This document shows, one piece after another, positions 12,292 to 14,100 of a DNA stretch of 14,100 nt (the stretch's first letter is position 1; the number at the start of each line of letters is the position of its first letter). The DNA lies in contig CAZCFT010000068.1 of NCBI GenBank assembly GCA_964498015.1, positions 1 through 14,100 on the forward strand, given 5' to 3'. The position numbers were made by a program, and so were the translations under genes. The DNA is from CAWEZN01 sp964498015. GTDB taxonomy: Bacteria > Zixibacteria > MSB-5A5 > GN15 > PGXB01. The notes beneath the pieces are model-generated. The model saw only the letters and a list, made by a program, of their open reading frames with translations, was not told the origin of the DNA and did not search any database.

Positions 12292-14100
12292 ATGCTCGGG
12301 AAATATTCATCATATATCTTTTGCCTGTTAATATCTATTTTGGTTGTGACTCTCTATACGAGCAATTTCGGGCCTTTAGCGCGTCTGGAATGGAAAATCC
12401 AGGATATGATGTACTCTTTCCGCGGAAACAATAATTACTCTTCCGATATTGTATTGGTCAATATCGACGACCAGACGCTTAAGCAGTTTGGCCAGTGGCC
12501 CTGGAATCGAGATAAAGTCGCCGATCTTCTTGCGGCAGTCGGCTCGGGTCATCCCAAAACCATAATGCTGGACATGCTTTTCGATCCGGATATGCGTCAG
12601 GACACCACGGGCTACACTGGAATTCTTGCAGGCCAAATGTCCTGGACGAAGAATGTCATTTTGCCCTATGAAATAAGCCGAGCCGAAATCAGAAGCGACA
12701 GAATCGGTACCCCCAAATATCTATATAATTCTTCAATTCAAGTGAATAGCGATCTGGGAATACTGGATGAAAATGCGACGCTTCTCGCCCAAAAAGTCTT
12801 CCTTCCCCCCGAGGCGTTATGCCAGTATTCATCCGGATTAGGATTCAAGCAAGCCGTTTATGACAGCGACAGGAAAATACGCTGGGAACCGCTCGTGATG
12901 TTCTACGATGGCTACTATTATCCATCCGCCGGTCTCATCGCCGCCGCTCATTATTTGGGAATTCAGCCTTCCGCTGTCAAATTGTATGGCGGAGAATATC
13001 TGACGGTCGGAAATCGGAAAGTTCCGATTAACAAAAAGACCGAGCTCTTCATCAACTACAACAAACCCGGACAATCATTCATCCAGATTTCCGCCTCTGC
13101 AATTTTGAATGAAAAAATTGACCTGGCCGCTCTTAAAGATAAGCTGGCAATCATTTCAATTTCAGCCGAACTTGCCAGTGATTTCTACCAAACCCCTGTT
13201 TCTTCACATCTTCTGGCCGCTGAAAAGACCGCCAACAGCGTTGAAAATATCATCCATTCAAACTTTATGAGGCGACTTGACTCCTCTCCCGGCATAGATA
13301 TGCTGATTCTATTCTTACTTGGAGCGATTTTTGCCTTTATTCTCCCGCGCATTTCTTTGCTCTATCGGCTCATAGTACTGATAGTGTCTTTGTTCCTTTT
13401 GGCCAATGTCAACTTCATACTGTTTAATTCACTTAAACTTCTGACTCGTCCTTTATATATCAGTCTGGAGTTGATTTTGCTCGTTCTCGCCAGTCCGATT
13501 CTTGATGAAGAATTTTTCGAAAAATTTAATCTGGGCGCGGCAAAACCGCTTCCACATCCGAAGCAGATAAAGCGCTCCAAAATCAGTTTGGACGAGAAAA
13601 TAATTGCCTCTCCTAAAGTGAAAAATGCAAAGCCGGCTGAGGAGAACGCTAAAACCGTTTCCCTTGGGCATACGGCTGAAAAAACTCTTTCTGCCCCGAC
13701 AGCGATGCTGACCGAAGGGGCAGAACATGATTCTGTCGCAACCTCAGCTACGCCTACAAGAATTTCTCGGGTAGAACCGGTATCAATAAAGAATGATGCC
13801 CCGCAATATGCCAAATCCCCGAATGATCCCGAAGAAATACATGCCGTGCGTGAGAATGAACCCAAATCAGGGAACACCCCGATCTTTGGCATCGAGGGAC
13901 AGCAGATCAAGAATCTGGGAAGATACAAGGTCCTTTCCGAACTTGGCAAGGGCGCCATGGGGACAGTCTATAAGGGGACTGATCCGGCCATAAATCGTAA
14001 TGTCGCCTTGAAAACCATTCGGCTGGATTTCGTGCAGGACCCGGACGAATTGGCCGAGCTTAAGGAACGGCTTTCCCGAGAAGCCAGCGCCGCCGGTAAA
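12292..14100 (+). CDS. CHASE2-domain membrane Ser/Thr protein kinase, 3' truncated by window end
   Basis: The open frame runs from the ATG at 12292 to the last base (603 codons, no stop), so the gene continues past the window. AGGGG lies 6 bases before the ATG. One membrane helix (about 7-23) leads to an extracytoplasmic CHASE2 sensor domain (about 30-325), recognised by DIVLVNIDDQTLKQFGQWPWNRD (52-74) and KTIMLDMLFDPD (89-100). Three helices follow (about 336-351, 358-379, 387-403), the usual CHASE2 arrangement, placing the C-terminus in the cytoplasm. A charged, Pro/Ser/Thr-rich linker (about 404-540) then leads into a Hanks-type kinase N-lobe with the glycine loop LGKGAMGTVYKG (551-562) and the ATP-binding lysine in VALK (K574). 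The catalytic loop lies beyond the window, so activity cannot be confirmed. The sensor ligand is unknown. It is transcribed with an FHA protein and a phosphoesterase. Confidence 0.92.
   Translation, partial: MLGKYSSYIFCLLISILVVTLYTSNFGPLARLEWKIQDMMYSFRGNNNYSSDIVLVNIDDQTLKQFGQWPWNRDKVADLLAAVGSGHPKTIMLDMLFDPDMRQDTTGYTGILAGQMSWTKNVILPYEISRAEIRSDRIGTPKYLYNSSIQVNSDLGILDENATLLAQKVFLPPEALCQYSSGLGFKQAVYDSDRKIRWEPLVMFYDGYYYPSAGLIAAAHYLGIQPSAVKLYGGEYLTVGNRKVPINKKTELFINYNKPGQSFIQISASAILNEKIDLAALKDKLAIISISAELASDFYQTPVSSHLLAAEKTANSVENIIHSNFMRRLDSSPGIDMLILFLLGAIFAFILPRISLLYRLIVLIVSLFLLANVNFILFNSLKLLTRPLYISLELILLVLASPILDEEFFEKFNLGAAKPLPHPKQIKRSKISLDEKIIASPKVKNAKPAEENAKTVSLGHTAEKTLSAPTAMLTEGAEHDSVATSATPTRISRVEPVSIKNDAPQYAKSPNDPEEIHAVRENEPKSGNTPIFGIEGQQIKNLGRYKVLSELGKGAMGTVYKGTDPAINRNVALKTIRLDFVQDPDELAELKERLSREASAAGK

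Noticed and set aside
13362..13958. Minus-strand open frame of 198 codons opposite the kinase linker and membrane helices
   Set aside because: The plus-strand frame runs unbroken from 12292 to the window end with clear CHASE2, membrane and kinase motifs, so this is a shadow.
1..14100. CRISPR arrays, insertion sequences, tRNA or rRNA genes
   Set aside because: Looked for regularly spaced repeats, transposase genes, terminal repeats and tRNA-like folds on both strands and saw none.

Overview
This is a compact stretch of bacterial chromosome with moderate GC content and no mobile elements, CRISPR arrays, tRNA or rRNA genes that I can see. Three things point to the Fibrobacteres-Chlorobi-Bacteroidetes (FCB) superphylum or a related candidate phylum such as Zixibacteria: a pair of PorV/PorQ-type outer-membrane barrels, a secreted beta-propeller ending in a FlgD/type IX-like Ig domain, and a CHASE2 Ser/Thr kinase. 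The phylum is an inference from gene content, not something read directly.

Layout. Positions 1-743 (+) hold the end of a YbgF/CpoB-like TPR protein and a 180-residue protein I do not recognise. Positions 884-2926 (+) encode NAD-dependent DNA ligase (ligA), probably from a leaderless promoter. A near-perfect 28-base inverted repeat sits on the ligA stop codon, between ligA and the convergent minus-strand block.

Positions 8483-2999 (-) form a tight run of four genes: a beta-propeller/FlgD-Ig surface protein, two PorV/PorQ-family barrels, and an isocitrate/isopropylmalate dehydrogenase family enzyme. The gaps are 9, 14 and 20 bases. The propeller and barrels together resemble the PorZ-PorV-PorQ part of the type IX secretion attachment complex; this is the most interesting hypothesis in the window. 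The enzyme at the end is metabolically unrelated and has an unusual substrate loop.

Upstream on the same strand are etfA (ETF alpha, without etfB beside it) and dusB (tRNA dihydrouridine synthase). The dusB promoter also looks leaderless.

Positions 10862-14100 (+) form a signalling operon divergent from dusB: an FHA-domain protein with a degenerate second FHA domain, a metallophosphoesterase starting directly after the FHA stop codon, and a CHASE2-transmembrane-Ser/Thr kinase cut off by the window end. Together they could form a sensor kinase, a phospho-Thr reader and a possible phosphatase.
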